In this document: positions 43,546-53,204 of the stretch, piece after piece
Numbering within the stretch: position 1 is the first letter of the stretch
Layout of the letters: each line of letters opens with the position of its first letter
Assembly: GCF_002797535.1 (NCBI RefSeq)
Contig: NZ_PGFD01000001.1
Span: 2,170,001 to 2,234,000, forward strand
Source: Chryseobacterium geocarposphaerae
GTDB lineage: Bacteria > Bacteroidota > Bacteroidia > Flavobacteriales > Weeksellaceae
Length of the DNA: 64,000 bases
Direction of reading: 5' to 3'
Made by a program: the position numbers and the translations under genes
The notes under the pieces: model-generated
The model's database searches: none
Told to the model about the DNA's origin: nothing
What the model saw: the letters and a program-made list of their open reading frames with translations, nothing else

Positions 43546-44469
43546 ATGAGAAAAATTAAATTAAAAATACCTGCAACTGTTGCCAATCTGGTTTGCGGGT
43601 TTGATATTTTGGGAATGGCAATTCACGAACCTTATGATGAGATGGAGTTTAAGCTCCTGGAAACCCCCGAAATTATTATCAGACATAAGGATAGTTTCGG
43701 TTTACCCGAAAAGCCAACAGAAAATGTTGCCGGAGTCGTTTTATTAAAAATCCAGGAATATTTAAATTTGAAAAAAGGCTTTGAAGTCATCATTAATAAA
43801 AAGATAAAACCAGGAAGCGGGCTCGGCTCCAGTGCGGCTAGCGCCGCTGGAGCCGCCATCGGAGCCAATGAATTATTGGGAAATATTTTCACTAAAGAAG
43901 AACTGGTTTATTTTGCAATGTTTGGAGAAGAGCTGGCTTCCGGCGTAAAACATGCAGATAATATTGCACCTTGCATTTTTGGAGGAATAACTTTAGTGAA
44001 ATCATCCAATCTTATTGATATTATTCCCCTGAATTCTCCTGATTTATTGGTGACGGCAGTTCATCCGCAGGTTGAAGTAAAAACTTCTGATGCAAGACAG
44101 ATTCTGAAAAAGAATATTCTTCTGAAAGATGCAATAGAACAATGGGGAAATATTGCAGGATTAGTTGCCGGGATTCAGAATAATGACTTTGGATTGATTG
44201 GCAGAAGCCTGAACGACGTCATAGTAGAACCCATACGAAGCATTTTAATTCCGAGGTTTAACGATATCAAAGAAAATAGTCTGGAATTAGGAGCTTTGGG
44301 CGGAGGAATTTCAGGTTCCGGGCCGTCAATTTTTATGATTTCGGAAAAAGAAGAAATTGCACAGAAAATCGCAGATATGATGAAATCTGTTTATAATGAA
44401 ATTGACATTGAAAGCTTCGTGTATGTTTCAAAAATAAATCCGTCAGGAATTAAAATCATCGAAAATTAA
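43546..44469 (+). CDS. thrB: homoserine kinase
   Basis: 307 residues from the ATG at 43546; a GTG-initiated frame begins at 43501 inside thrA, but that extension does not look like the family. It is a GHMP-superfamily kinase phosphorylating homoserine. The start KIKLKIPATVANLVCGFDIL is typical, the ATP-binding loop PGSGLGSSAASAAGAAI is at 89-105, and LGALGGGISGSGPSIFMI is GHMP motif 3. It lies 10 bases after thrA and 11 before thrC. Confidence 0.97.
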   Translation: MRKIKLKIPATVANLVCGFDILGMAIHEPYDEMEFKLLETPEIIIRHKDSFGLPEKPTENVAGVVLLKIQEYLNLKKGFEVIINKKIKPGSGLGSSAASAAGAAIGANELLGNIFTKEELVYFAMFGEELASGVKHADNIAPCIFGGITLVKSSNLIDIIPLNSPDLLVTAVHPQVEVKTSDARQILKKNILLKDAIEQWGNIAGLVAGIQNNDFGLIGRSLNDVIVEPIRSILIPRFNDIKENSLELGALGGGISGSGPSIFMISEKEEIAQKIADMMKSVYNEIDIESFVYVSKINPSGIKIIEN

Positions 44470-44480
44470 AATTTAGCCCA

Positions 44481-45785
44481 ATGAAGTATTACAATTTAAA
44501 AGATAAAAAAGAAGCTGTTGATTTCAAAACTGCGACCATAAAAGGACAGGGAAAAGAAAAAGGTTTATTTTTTCCTGAATTTATTCCAAAATTTGATCTG
44601 GATTTCATTGAAAATTTACATCAATATTCTGATGAAGAAATTGCTTTTCAGTGCATGAAAGATTTTATTGGGGATGAAATTCCTTCTGATGTTTTAAAAG
44701 AAATCGTTTCAGAAACCATTAATTTCGAAATTCCTTTGAAAAAAATTAATGAAAATATTTATTCACTAGAACTTTTTCATGGACCTACTTTGGCATTTAA
44801 AGATGTTGGAGCAAGATTTATGAGTCGTATTCTTTCCTATTTTCTGCAGGATGAAGATAAAAAGGTAACGGTTTTGGTTGCAACTTCAGGAGACACGGGA
44901 GGCGCAGTTGCCAATGGGTTTTATCAAACTGAAAATATTGAAGTTGTTATCCTTTATCCTAAAAATCGTGTGAGTGAAGTTCAGGAAAAGCAATTGACTG
45001 CTTTAGGCGAAAATATTTCCGCCCTGGAAGTTGACGGCAGTTTTGATGATTGCCAAAGTCTGGTAAAACAGGCTTTTTCGGATAAAGAAATAAATTTAGC
45101 TTTATTTTTAACCTCCGCAAATTCTATTAATGTCGCAAGATGGCTTCCTCAGCAGATTTATTATTTATTAGCGTTAAAACAATGGCAGATACTGGAAAAA
45201 GAAAACCCTGTTATTTGCGTTCCCAGTGGAAATTTTGGCAATATTTGCGCAGGAATTTTAGCTCATTTCAGAGGACTTCCTGCCGAACATTTTATTGCTG
45301 CCTGTAATGAGAATGATGTAGTTCCGCAGTATTTAAAAACACAAAAATTAGAATATAAAGAAACGGTTGCTACCCTTTCGAATGCAATGGATGTCGGAAA
45401 TCCGAGCAATTTTATAAGAATTTTAGAGCTTTTTGAAAATCATTTTGAAGATGTAAAAAGTAAAATTTCAGGCTATTCTATTGATGATGATACAACCTTA
45501 CAGACCATCAAAGAAATTGATAAAAAATTTAATTATTTGCTTGACCCCCACAGTTCAGTCGCTTATACAGCAATGGAACAATATTTGAAAGAAAATCCGG
45601 GTAAAAAAGGTTTTATTTTGGCAACAGCACATCCTGTAAAATTTCCTGATGCAGTAGAAATGGCAGCACAAGTCTCTATTGAACTCCCCGAGTCTTTAAA
45701 AGATTTAATGAAAAAGGAGAAAAAAAGTCTTGAAATACAAGCTGACTTTGCAGAATTAAAGCGAATTTTGCTTGATAAAAATTAA
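44481..45785 (+). CDS. thrC: threonine synthase
   Basis: 434 residues. It is a PLP enzyme converting O-phosphohomoserine to threonine. The PLP lysine is Lys107 in HGPTLAFKDVGARF. VATSGDTGGAVANGF binds the cofactor phosphate, and CVPSGNFGNICAGILA is a second fold-type II signature. The length matches the E. coli type. Last pathway gene of the thr operon; folB follows after 6 bases. Confidence 0.97.
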   Translation: MKYYNLKDKKEAVDFKTATIKGQGKEKGLFFPEFIPKFDLDFIENLHQYSDEEIAFQCMKDFIGDEIPSDVLKEIVSETINFEIPLKKINENIYSLELFHGPTLAFKDVGARFMSRILSYFLQDEDKKVTVLVATSGDTGGAVANGFYQTENIEVVILYPKNRVSEVQEKQLTALGENISALEVDGSFDDCQSLVKQAFSDKEINLALFLTSANSINVARWLPQQIYYLLALKQWQILEKENPVICVPSGNFGNICAGILAHFRGLPAEHFIAACNENDVVPQYLKTQKLEYKETVATLSNAMDVGNPSNFIRILELFENHFEDVKSKISGYSIDDDTTLQTIKEIDKKFNYLLDPHSSVAYTAMEQYLKENPGKKGFILATAHPVKFPDAVEMAAQVSIELPESLKDLMKKEKKSLEIQADFAELKRILLDKN

Positions 45786-45791
45786 GAAAAT

Positions 45792-46160
45792 ATGAGCAAA
45801 ATATATCTTGAAGACGTAAAAATATATGCCTATCACGGCGTTTTACCTGAAGAAAATGTTATCGGAACATATTATATTCTAAATGTGGAACTTCACACTG
45901 ATTTGTGGAAAGCAGCGGAATCTGATGATTTGAAGGATACTATAAGTTATGCAGACATCAACCATATCATCCATGATGAAATGAAGGTTAAATCTAAATT
46001 ACTGGAGCATGTAGCAGGGAGAATCATTTCTAAAATTCATGATAAATTTTCCCAGATTGATTATATCAAATTAAAAATTACCAAAACTGCTCCTCCTATG
46101 CAAGGCGAAATGAGAGGCGCAAGTATCGAGCTGGAGCAGAGTTTTAAACCTGAAAATTAA
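45792..46160 (+). CDS. folB: dihydroneopterin aldolase
   Basis: 122 residues. It converts 7,8-dihydroneopterin to 6-hydroxymethyldihydropterin and glycolaldehyde, the step before FolK. YAYHGVLPEENVIG includes the usual GV.PEE signature with substrate-binding Glu, DTISYADINHIIHDEM is the central helix, and IKLKITKTAPPM carries the conserved Lys. It is the fourth gene of the thr unit, so its expression may share the thr control, an odd but probably incidental pairing. Confidence 0.95.
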   Translation: MSKIYLEDVKIYAYHGVLPEENVIGTYYILNVELHTDLWKAAESDDLKDTISYADINHIIHDEMKVKSKLLEHVAGRIISKIHDKFSQIDYIKLKITKTAPPMQGEMRGASIELEQSFKPEN

Positions 46161-46189
46161 ATTTACTTCGTTTTCTAAAATTTTATACA

Positions 46190-47554
46190 TTGAAAATCAT
46201 CAAAATATTATTTCTAGTCGCTTTTATCAATACTTTTGGACAAACAAATGCCGAGAGTCAGCCGGTCGCATATAATTTCCCGAAGATAAAATCCAACATT
46301 ACTATGCCGGTAACGATTCCCCTTTCGGAAATCAGCAACATGATTAATGCCTCTGTAAAAGAGCTTATTTATCAGGACGATTCTTATACGGATAACAATA
46401 ATGACCAGTTCAAAGTCAAAGTATGGAAAACCCGGCCTATACGTTTAGTAGGAGGAACGAATCAAAATATTTTAATTGAAGTTCCTTTAAAGATCTGGGC
46501 AGAAAAAGGTATCGGAACATTAGGCATTTACACCTATCAAAATACAACTTTTGAAACCGTGATGTCTTTTAATACCACATTAACTTTCCAAAACAACTGG
46601 ACCATAACAACCAATACAAAACCCAATGGTTTCAGATGGGTAACAAAACCTGTTTTAGATTTCGGGAAAATTCAAATTCCGATCACGTCTATCGTTGAAA
46701 AAAACTTAATCGAACAGCAGCAAAAATTCTGTAAAACCATTGATCAGCAAATGGCATCTCAATTGAATTTCCAACAATATGCTGTAACGGCATGGAATGC
46801 TTTTTCACAGCCCTTCAACATTTCAGAAGAATATAATACCTGGTTGAAAGTCTCTCCTATTGCAGTAAATATTACTCCGTTAAAATTTTATGCCAATCAG
46901 ATCAATACCAATATTGGAATTGATATATATTCTGAAACCTTCACAGGCACTAAACCGGAGGCTTCACAACCTATAAAAACAGCCTTAAACTTCAGCTTCT
47001 CCCCTAGCTTAGGAGATAACTTTTTATTACAGACAACAGCCAATATTCCTTATACGGAAGCCAGTAATATTGCTAGAAAGACATTTTTGAATAAAGAATT
47101 CGACATAAGGGATTCGAAGGTGAAAATTACTGACATTAGAGTATACGGAATAGATGATAAAATTATGATTGAAGCTCAAACTGAAGGCTATGTAAAAGGA
47201 ACCTGTATTATTTCAGGGATTCCAGTATATGATGAGGCCAAAAAGAAAATTGTCCTTTCAGGAACCAAATTCAAACTTAAAACTTCTAATTTTTTACAGA
47301 AAACAGCATCTGTATTATTTCAGGGAAAAATCGTAAAAATGATAGAAGAGGAATATGGAATTCCTACACAAGACCTTGAAAACAGCTCGAAAAAAAGTAT
47401 TGAAGAAGCTTTCAACAAAGAATATTATAAAGGACTAAAAATGAGTGGAAAGGTTTTTAATCTTAAACCTACAAAAATACTCTTAACATCAACAGCCATT
47501 ACAGCCGTTATTGATACCAACGCATCCTTAAAATTAATTCTTGCCGGAATTTGA
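46190..47554 (+). CDS. DUF4403 family protein
   Basis: 454 residues with a TTG start at 46190; no in-frame ATG gives a better signal peptide. The N-terminus (KIIKILFLVAFINTFGQTNA) is a secretion signal. The body matches the Bacteroidota DUF4403 pattern: SNITMPVTIPLSEISNMINA near the start, repeated beta-rich modules with lipid-pocket-like hydrophobic alternation, and a C-terminal strand TAITAVIDTNASLKLI. It is probably periplasmic or outer-membrane associated. The function is unknown. Confidence 0.82.
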   Translation: MKIIKILFLVAFINTFGQTNAESQPVAYNFPKIKSNITMPVTIPLSEISNMINASVKELIYQDDSYTDNNNDQFKVKVWKTRPIRLVGGTNQNILIEVPLKIWAEKGIGTLGIYTYQNTTFETVMSFNTTLTFQNNWTITTNTKPNGFRWVTKPVLDFGKIQIPITSIVEKNLIEQQQKFCKTIDQQMASQLNFQQYAVTAWNAFSQPFNISEEYNTWLKVSPIAVNITPLKFYANQINTNIGIDIYSETFTGTKPEASQPIKTALNFSFSPSLGDNFLLQTTANIPYTEASNIARKTFLNKEFDIRDSKVKITDIRVYGIDDKIMIEAQTEGYVKGTCIISGIPVYDEAKKKIVLSGTKFKLKTSNFLQKTASVLFQGKIVKMIEEEYGIPTQDLENSSKKSIEEAFNKEYYKGLKMSGKVFNLKPTKILLTSTAITAVIDTNASLKLILAGI

Positions 47555-47650
47555 GTTATACTCTATTCAAAACAAGCTTTTTTTAAAAATTTATCCCACT
47601 GATAAACAAGATAAAAAGGATTCACAATACAGAAATATAGCATAAAGTTT

Positions 47651-47679
47651 TTGCTAAATAATAAATTTTACTATATTTG
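47651..47679 (+). promoter_or_regulatory. tRNA-Cys promoter
   Basis: TTG (47651-47653), 18 bases, and TATATTTG (47672-47679), matching TTG-N17-23-TAnnTTTG, end 14 bases before the tRNA 5' end. Confidence 0.7.
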
Positions 47680-47693
47680 CAGACGTAAAAAAT

Positions 47694-47767
47694 GGTGCTT
47701 TGGCCGAGCGGCTAGGCAGTGGTCTGCAACACCATCTACAGCGGTTCGAATCCGCTAGGCACCTCCA
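47694..47767 (+). tRNA. tRNA-Cys (anticodon GCA)
   Basis: A full cloverleaf can be drawn. The acceptor GGTGCTT pairs with AGGCACC (one G-U). The anticodon stem is GTGGT/ACCAT with loop CTGCAAC, so the anticodon GCA is at 47726-47728, reading UGC and UGU. The T arm is AGCGG-TTCGAAT-CCGCT. The discriminator base is U at 47764, a known identity element of tRNA-Cys, and CCA is encoded at 47765-47767. A terminator follows at once. Confidence 0.96.
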
Positions 47768-47798
47768 AAAACTCAAATCTTAAGATTTGAGTTTTTTT
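47768..47798 (+). terminator. terminator after tRNA-Cys
   Basis: ACTCAAATC and GATTTGAGT around TTAA, preceded by A and followed by seven T. Confidence 0.93.
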
Positions 47799-47899
47799 GT
47801 TTAATACTGGTCCAAACATCTAATCTGACCAAGAGACAATTCCATAGCCACCATTGATCTGGATTAGAATATTTTATAAATGAAATTTAAAAATATGTA

Positions 47900-48100
47900 T
47901 CATTTAACTTCTTCTTTGGAGTCCAGGTCTTTTTTCTTAGGATCCATATATTTTTTATAATGGGGAAAATCATAACCGTAATACCCGAATCCTGATCTGT
48001 TGCTACTCTTCCGAAGAAATAAGTACAGGCAAACGGTAAAAAACATGAGGAGTACAAACAGTAAAATCAGTTTGATGAATGAATAATCAAATAAGTCCAT
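47900..48100 (-). CDS. small single-pass membrane protein, hypothetical
   Basis: 66 residues. One hydrophobic helix (about residues 9-30, FIKLILLFVLLMFFTVCLYLF) is followed by a Tyr/Gly-rich stretch (GFGYYGYDFPHYKKYMDP) and a Lys/Glu-rich tail. It looks like a real small membrane protein rather than a chance frame, but I cannot assign a family. It is isolated between the tRNA and a long AT-rich gap. Confidence 0.6.
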   Translation of the reverse strand: MDLFDYSFIKLILLFVLLMFFTVCLYLFLRKSSNRSGFGYYGYDFPHYKKYMDPKKKDLDSKEEVK

Positions 48101-48578
48101 GGCAAGTTTTTTAGTTTATACAAATCTACAAAAATAACATCATTATAAAAAAACTAAAAAAACTGTTTTTTGAAGTTTTTTTTTCGTAATAAAATCAAAA
48201 AAAATGTAAAAAAATCACATAAAATAGATTTATAATTATTTCATTACTTTTTGACTTAATGCAATATTTTTTTCACTAAAAAGTCCATATAAAAGCACAA
48301 AGCCTAGTGTTTAAAGTACTTTTAAGCATATTTTTTCAGGAATAAAAAAAGACTTTTATTTTTCTCTCAAGAAAAAGTGAAATAAGTATTCAAAAAATAT
48401 TGCAAATACTGAACAATAAAGCAATTTAAAATCTGGAATTCACTTTTTGTAATTGAAAAATTCAAAGTATCGATTTCCTTCATTCCACTAATTTTAACAC
48501 TTATTAACATTATTTGGCTTTAAAATTGAAATTATCATTACAACAATTGATAAATCTTTGTCAATAAAAAATTGAATT
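48101..48578. other. long AT-rich gap without recognisable genes
   Basis: 478 bases of highly AT-rich DNA with many A and T runs. I find no ORF with coding character, strong hairpin or repeat of the families seen elsewhere. It must contain the promoters of the two divergent flanking genes. Confidence 0.5.
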
Positions 48579-49124
48579 ATGAAAAAGATAGTGTTAGCAA
48601 GTTTTTTGTCAGTATTTTTAATGACAGCTTGTAAAAAAGATGATCAAGTAGCTGAAAAATCTCTGGAGCAACAAAAAATAGAGTTTCAAATGAGACAGCT
48701 AGAAATTGAAAAACAGAAATTAGCTATTGAAAAAGAAAAAATGGCTTACGAAGCTCAAAAACAAGCAGACAGCATTGTTGAAGTTAAAAAAGCAAAAGAA
48801 GTCGCTTCAAATTCAAATAATTCAAGACCACAGGTAATAAGAGAGAAAACCATCTATAGAGAAAGTTCAGGCTCAAACGGAAGTTATGCCAATAACGGAA
48901 GTAGTAGCACCGCTTCACAGGGAACAACTCAGAAAAAAGGGATGAGTAAAGCAGCAAAAGGTACTATCATCGGAGCCGTAGGTGGTGCAGCAGCAGGTGC
49001 CATTATTGCTAAGAAAAACAGAGGGCTTGGTGCCGTAATCGGTGGAGTTGTAGGGGGCGCAACCGGATATACGATTGGTAGAGCCGGAGATAGAAAGGAC
49101 GGTAGAGTTCAGCCTAGTAATTAA
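48579..49124 (+). CDS. glycine-zipper lipoprotein with coiled coil
   Basis: 181 residues. The lipoprotein signal ends in MTACKKDD (Cys18). A charged heptad-like coiled coil follows (about 28-75, rich in Gln, Glu and Lys), then a Ser/Asn-rich linker (about 80-118), then a glycine-zipper segment (GTIIGAVGGAAAGAIIAKKN, then LGAVIGGVVGGATGYTIGRA), which suggests membrane insertion or oligomerisation. The layout recalls YMGG/SLH-type Gly-zipper envelope proteins. The function is unknown. A strong terminator follows. Confidence 0.82.
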   Translation: MKKIVLASFLSVFLMTACKKDDQVAEKSLEQQKIEFQMRQLEIEKQKLAIEKEKMAYEAQKQADSIVEVKKAKEVASNSNNSRPQVIREKTIYRESSGSNGSYANNGSSSTASQGTTQKKGMSKAAKGTIIGAVGGAAAGAIIAKKNRGLGAVIGGVVGGATGYTIGRAGDRKDGRVQPSN

Positions 49125-49144
49125 TTATTTTTCAATATAACACT

Positions 49145-49177
49145 AAAAGATTGCTTATTTTTAAGCAATCTTTTTTT
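49145..49177 (+). terminator. terminator directly before the next start codon
   Basis: AAAGATTGCTTA and TAAGCAATCTTT form a perfect 12-bp stem around TTTT. The T-run ends at the base before the ATG at 49178. Confidence 0.88.
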
Positions 49178-50818
49178 ATGATTTTAATTTTACTTTCAAC
49201 AATTTTAATTATTCCGGTTTTAATCGGTTGGGGAAGAATTTCAGAATATTTATCAACTCCTTTATTTGAAGGAATTTCAGGAAAAGTATTTTCAGGAATT
49301 TTAACCGTCAGTTTGATCTGGACAATTCTTTCCTTCTTCATTCCTTTAAAGATTTATGTAGAAATTCCGACCATTTTACTGGGCCTTTTTTATTTTTTTA
49401 AAGACAAATTATATCAGGAATTCACTCTACTTTCAAAAAAAGATTCTCTGTTATTTACCGGCAGTTTACTGATAATTTTATTCTGCGGTTCATTCTATCC
49501 ATATATGATAGATCACTTCGGATATTATATTCCCACGATAAAATGGCTTACAGAAGTCGGTATGGTAAAAGGTATTTCAAATCTTAATCTTGTACTTGGT
49601 CAAATGTCTATTTGGCATATTTTCCAAGCCGGATTTTCCAATTTTACCGATCCTTTTCTGAGAATAAACACTATTTTACTCATTGTTTACATAGTATATA
49701 TCATTGAAAAAAAAAGCTGGATTCACCTTTGCTTTCTCCCTTTTTTACTAATGTTCTCACAATCTCCGAGTCCGGATCTTCCCGTTATTATTTTTTCATT
49801 GATTATTTTAAATGAAATCGTAAAACAAAATAAAGAAACAGCCATTTTATTCACATTTTCAGCATTTGTTTTTGCAATAAAACCAACAATGATCTGGCTT
49901 CCGATCTTAAGTTGTCTTTATTCGGTTTTCATTATAAAATCGGGTTTTAAAAATCTAATTCCAGGAATTTTGATCCTAATATTATTTTGTATTAAGAACA
50001 TTTATACCTTTGGTTATCCTGTTTTCCCCGTTTCAGTCGGAGATATTGGAATAAGTTGGAAGCCTAACCCCGATATTTTAAAAACCTCTTCCCAAATTGC
50101 TATTCAAAAAACCTATGATATGCAGTATTCCTATCTGCAAATTCAACAATTTTCTTGGTTTGATTATGTAAAAAACTGGTTTTTCTTACACGGAATGAAA
50201 TCAAAAATCAATATACTACTTGTTATAAGTTTAATTATTTTCACCGGATTTGCATTCATCAAAAAAAACAGAATCATTACTTTAATTTGTATTTCGATTC
50301 TAATAAAAAGCATTTTAATCATTTTATTTTCGGCACAATACCGTTTTTTTATAGATGTTTTCTTTGTCATTTTCTTTGTAATGTTTATCAATTATTTCGA
50401 TAAAAAAAAATCACTTATTATATTTTCTGTTTTCAGCCTATTTTTTGTCGGATTCATATCAATTCCTCAACTTGTTAAAAAACATTTGCAGAGCTTCTAT
50501 TTAGGAAACTTCATGAAAGAACCCGAAATAGAGCAGCTTTATAAACCGTCCGTTTATAAAGCTATAGATTACAACTCTTACAAAATCGGTAATTTAAATT
50601 TCAATGTTTCAAAAAAATATCCGCTCAACTACAGCACTCCCCTTCCCGCTATTTCCGAAGGCTATGTTTTTGAGTATATAAAAGCCGGAATTTTCCCGCA
50701 GCTCATCGATGAAACCGATACCGAAAGTGGATTTATCTGGAAAAAATTAAATTCAAAGGAAAAAAAAGAAGCAGACAACGTGATCAATTCCATCAACAAT
50801 CTGTATAAACAGAAGTAA
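49178..50818 (+). CDS. polytopic membrane protein, LIC_10190-like
   Basis: 546 residues from the ATG at 49178; an upstream in-frame TTG at 49151 lies inside the terminator stem and is rejected. It has about 10-12 membrane helices, with a soluble C-terminal tail from about residue 440. The segment DHFGYYIPTIKWLTEVGMVK in the first periplasmic loop and FSQSPSPDLPVII resemble GT-C-fold glycosyltransferase-like proteins of the LIC_10190 group. A role in surface polysaccharide or glycan transfer is a guess. aroC follows after 44 bases. Confidence 0.75.
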   Translation: MILILLSTILIIPVLIGWGRISEYLSTPLFEGISGKVFSGILTVSLIWTILSFFIPLKIYVEIPTILLGLFYFFKDKLYQEFTLLSKKDSLLFTGSLLIILFCGSFYPYMIDHFGYYIPTIKWLTEVGMVKGISNLNLVLGQMSIWHIFQAGFSNFTDPFLRINTILLIVYIVYIIEKKSWIHLCFLPFLLMFSQSPSPDLPVIIFSLIILNEIVKQNKETAILFTFSAFVFAIKPTMIWLPILSCLYSVFIIKSGFKNLIPGILILILFCIKNIYTFGYPVFPVSVGDIGISWKPNPDILKTSSQIAIQKTYDMQYSYLQIQQFSWFDYVKNWFFLHGMKSKINILLVISLIIFTGFAFIKKNRIITLICISILIKSILIILFSAQYRFFIDVFFVIFFVMFINYFDKKKSLIIFSVFSLFFVGFISIPQLVKKHLQSFYLGNFMKEPEIEQLYKPSVYKAIDYNSYKIGNLNFNVSKKYPLNYSTPLPAISEGYVFEYIKAGIFPQLIDETDTESGFIWKKLNSKEKKEADNVINSINNLYKQK

Positions 50819-50850
50819 TGTGTGAGTCTTTTTATCTGAAGAAAAAGCCG

Positions 50851-50858
50851 TAAATTTG
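50851..50858 (+). promoter_or_regulatory. putative -7 box of aroC promoter
   Basis: TAAATTTG fits TAnnTTTG and lies 4 bases before the ATG, implying a nearly leaderless transcript. Confidence 0.5.
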
Positions 50859-50862
50859 TACC

Positions 50863-51933
50863 ATGTTAAATACTTTAGGTAATCTTCTCAGTCTTACAAC
50901 ATTTGGAGAGAGTCATGGCTTGGCTTATGGTGGAATCATCAATAATTTTCCGGCAGGTTTAACGGTTGATTTCGATAAAATTCAATACGAATTGGATCGA
51001 AGAAAACCCGGACAATCTGCAATTGTAACCCAAAGAAAAGAAAGTGACACCGTACAGTTTCTTTCAGGAATTTTTGAAGGAAAAACAACCGGAACTCCCA
51101 TTGGTTTTATTATCGAAAACGAAAATCAGAAATCAAAAGATTATGACCATATTGCTAACTCGTATCGTCCGAGTCATGCGGACTTTACCTATGATCAAAA
51201 ATATGGTCTAAGAGATTATCGCGGCGGCGGAAAATCATCAGCAAGAGAAACCATGAACTGGGTGGTTGCCGGAGCTTTAGCAAAACAGCTTTTATCAAAT
51301 ATTGAGATCAATGCTTACGTTTCTTCCGTAGGTGAAATTTTCTGTGAAAAACCTTATCAGGCTTTGGATTTTTCTAAAACCGAAAGCAACGAAGTTCGTT
51401 GTCCTGATGCTGAAACAGCAGAAAAGATGATCAAGAGAATCAAAGAAATCAAAAAAGAAGGCAATACAATCGGCGGAACAATTACATGTGTGATCAAAAA
51501 TGTTCCTGTCGGAATTGGCGAACCTGTCTTCTCAAAACTGCAGGCAGAATTAGGTAAAGCAATGCTGAATATCAATGCCGCAAAAGGTTTTGAATATGGA
51601 AGCGGTTTCTGCGGGGCAAAAATGACAGGAAAAGAACATAATGATCTTTTCAACGAAGACTTTACAACAAAATCTAATCTTTCCGGTGGAATCCAAGGCG
51701 GAATTTCAAACGGAATGGATATTTATTTCCGGGTAGCTTTCAAACCAGTGGCTACTATTTTAAGACCTCAGGAAAGTGTGGATAAATTTGGAAATCCTGC
51801 CATTGTAGAAGGAAAAGGACGCCACGATCCTTGTGTTCTTCCAAGAGCTGTTCCTGTAGTGGAAAGTTTGGCAGCTTTTGTCTTAGCGGATTTATTTTTG
51901 ATTAACAAAACAAGAAATATTAATAATTTTTAA
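50863..51933 (+). CDS. aroC: chorismate synthase
   Basis: 356 residues. It converts EPSP to chorismate with reduced FMN, the last common step of aromatic amino-acid synthesis. Signature segments are [20 protein letters not shown] at the start, [36 protein letters not shown] and [20 protein letters not shown], with the C-terminal [16 protein letters not shown]. The length is normal. No other aro gene is adjacent. Confidence 0.97.
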   Translation: MLNTLGNLLSLTTFGESHGLAYGGIINNFPAGLTVDFDKIQYELDRRKPGQSAIVTQRKESDTVQFLSGIFEGKTTGTPIGFIIENENQKSKDYDHIANSYRPSHADFTYDQKYGLRDYRGGGKSSARETMNWVVAGALAKQLLSNIEINAYVSSVGEIFCEKPYQALDFSKTESNEVRCPDAETAEKMIKRIKEIKKEGNTIGGTITCVIKNVPVGIGEPVFSKLQAELGKAMLNINAAKGFEYGSGFCGAKMTGKEHNDLFNEDFTTKSNLSGGIQGGISNGMDIYFRVAFKPVATILRPQESVDKFGNPAIVEGKGRHDPCVLPRAVPVVESLAAFVLADLFLINKTRNINNF

Positions 51934-51948
51934 TACAAATTTTAAGTA

Positions 51949-52512
51949 ATGGAAAATTACTGGGCTCAAGGAATTTCTTATGAAGAATATATTCAAATCG
52001 CAAAAGAACGATTAGAAAACCCTTCCACTCAACAGGAAATTGACTATAAACAATACTATGAACTGGGACTTCAAAGAATGGACAGAACTTTGAAAAAATA
52101 CATTCCGGATGAAGAACAGCTGAAAGAACTGGCTGCTAAAAATTTTGACGGAAAAATTTTAATCATTTCCGAAGCCTGGTGTGGTGATGCAAGCGCAACA
52201 GTTCCTGCTTTGATTAAATTTTTTGAAGGTCATAATGAAGTAAAAATCTTCCTGAGAGATAGTGATAAAAGCTTAATCAATCAGTTTTTGACTAATGGAA
52301 CCGAATCTATTCCTAAAGTTATTATTTTGGATAAAGACTTCAACGTAAAAAATTCATGGGGACCTCGTCCAAAATATGGAAAAGAATTATTGATGAAACA
52401 TAAAGCCGATCCTGAAGGTTATCCAAAAGACAGCTTTTATAACGATCTTCAGCTCTATTATGCAAAAAACAGAGGAAAAGACGCGGTTCAGGAAATTTTA
52501 GATCTTCTTTAA
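51949..52512 (+). CDS. thioredoxin-family protein with single active-site Cys
   Basis: 187 residues. An N-terminal helical region (to about residue 60) precedes a thioredoxin-fold core: DGKILIISEAWCGDASATVP has the W-C of the active site, but the second Cys of CxxC is replaced by Ala (WCGDA, about residue 77). GTESIPKVIILD holds the cis-Pro. No signal peptide is seen, so it is cytoplasmic. Members of this group are annotated as thioredoxin family proteins in Flavobacteriia; monothiol or non-redox function is possible. It lies 15 bases after aroC. Confidence 0.85.
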   Translation: MENYWAQGISYEEYIQIAKERLENPSTQQEIDYKQYYELGLQRMDRTLKKYIPDEEQLKELAAKNFDGKILIISEAWCGDASATVPALIKFFEGHNEVKIFLRDSDKSLINQFLTNGTESIPKVIILDKDFNVKNSWGPRPKYGKELLMKHKADPEGYPKDSFYNDLQLYYAKNRGKDAVQEILDLL

Positions 52513-52582
52513 AATATTAGTTTTCTGATATTCAGAAGATAAAAAATATCATTATTTTAGGTAAATTAAATAAGTAAAACTC

Positions 52583-53122
52583 ATGAAAAAAAATATAATT
52601 TATCTTGTATTAATCGTCATCATTGCTGTAATTGCATTCGTTCCGGGAGTGAAAGAAAAATTACAGGATACTTTTTTTCCAATCGCTACGATTGAAAATG
52701 CCGTTCATGTAAGCGAAGAAGATTATGATATTGATTTACAGGGAATCAATGTTCCAAGTACCAATCTTAAAGCTTTCAAAGATAAGGCTGTCTTTCTTAA
52801 TTTCTGGGGAACATGGTGCCCTCCATGCAGAAAAGAATGGCCTTCGATCCAGAAATTATATGATGCTAAAAAGGATAAGGTCAGTTTTGTTTTAATAGCT
52901 ATGAACGATCAGGAAGACGCTGTAAAAAAATTTTTGAAACAAAACAACTACAACGTTCCTGTTTATATTGCACAGAGTCCTATTTCAGAGAAAATCCTTC
53001 CTAAAGTTTTCCCTACCACTTATCTTTTGGATAAAAACGGAAGAATCATCATCAAAGAAGATGCGTCAAGAGATTGGAATTCAGAATCTGCACACCAGTT
53101 TATCGACAGCACTATCAAATAA
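52583..53122 (+). CDS. TlpA-family thiol-disulfide oxidoreductase
   Basis: 179 residues. The N-terminal hydrophobic segment (residues 4-21, IIYLVLIVIIAVIAFVPG) anchors it in the inner membrane, facing the periplasm. The thioredoxin-like domain has FLNFWGTWCPPCRKEW, with WCPPC at about 77-81, and the cis-Pro in VFPTTYLLD. Such proteins reduce disulfides for cytochrome maturation or other envelope proteins; the partner here is unknown. Confidence 0.92.
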   Translation: MKKNIIYLVLIVIIAVIAFVPGVKEKLQDTFFPIATIENAVHVSEEDYDIDLQGINVPSTNLKAFKDKAVFLNFWGTWCPPCRKEWPSIQKLYDAKKDKVSFVLIAMNDQEDAVKKFLKQNNYNVPVYIAQSPISEKILPKVFPTTYLLDKNGRIIIKEDASRDWNSESAHQFIDSTIK

Positions 53123-53204
53123 TTTAACTAAATTTTATATCTATTTGGTACAAAGTTTGTGAAATATACACAGAGTTAAAATTATTTTAAACTATAAACA
53201 CAAA

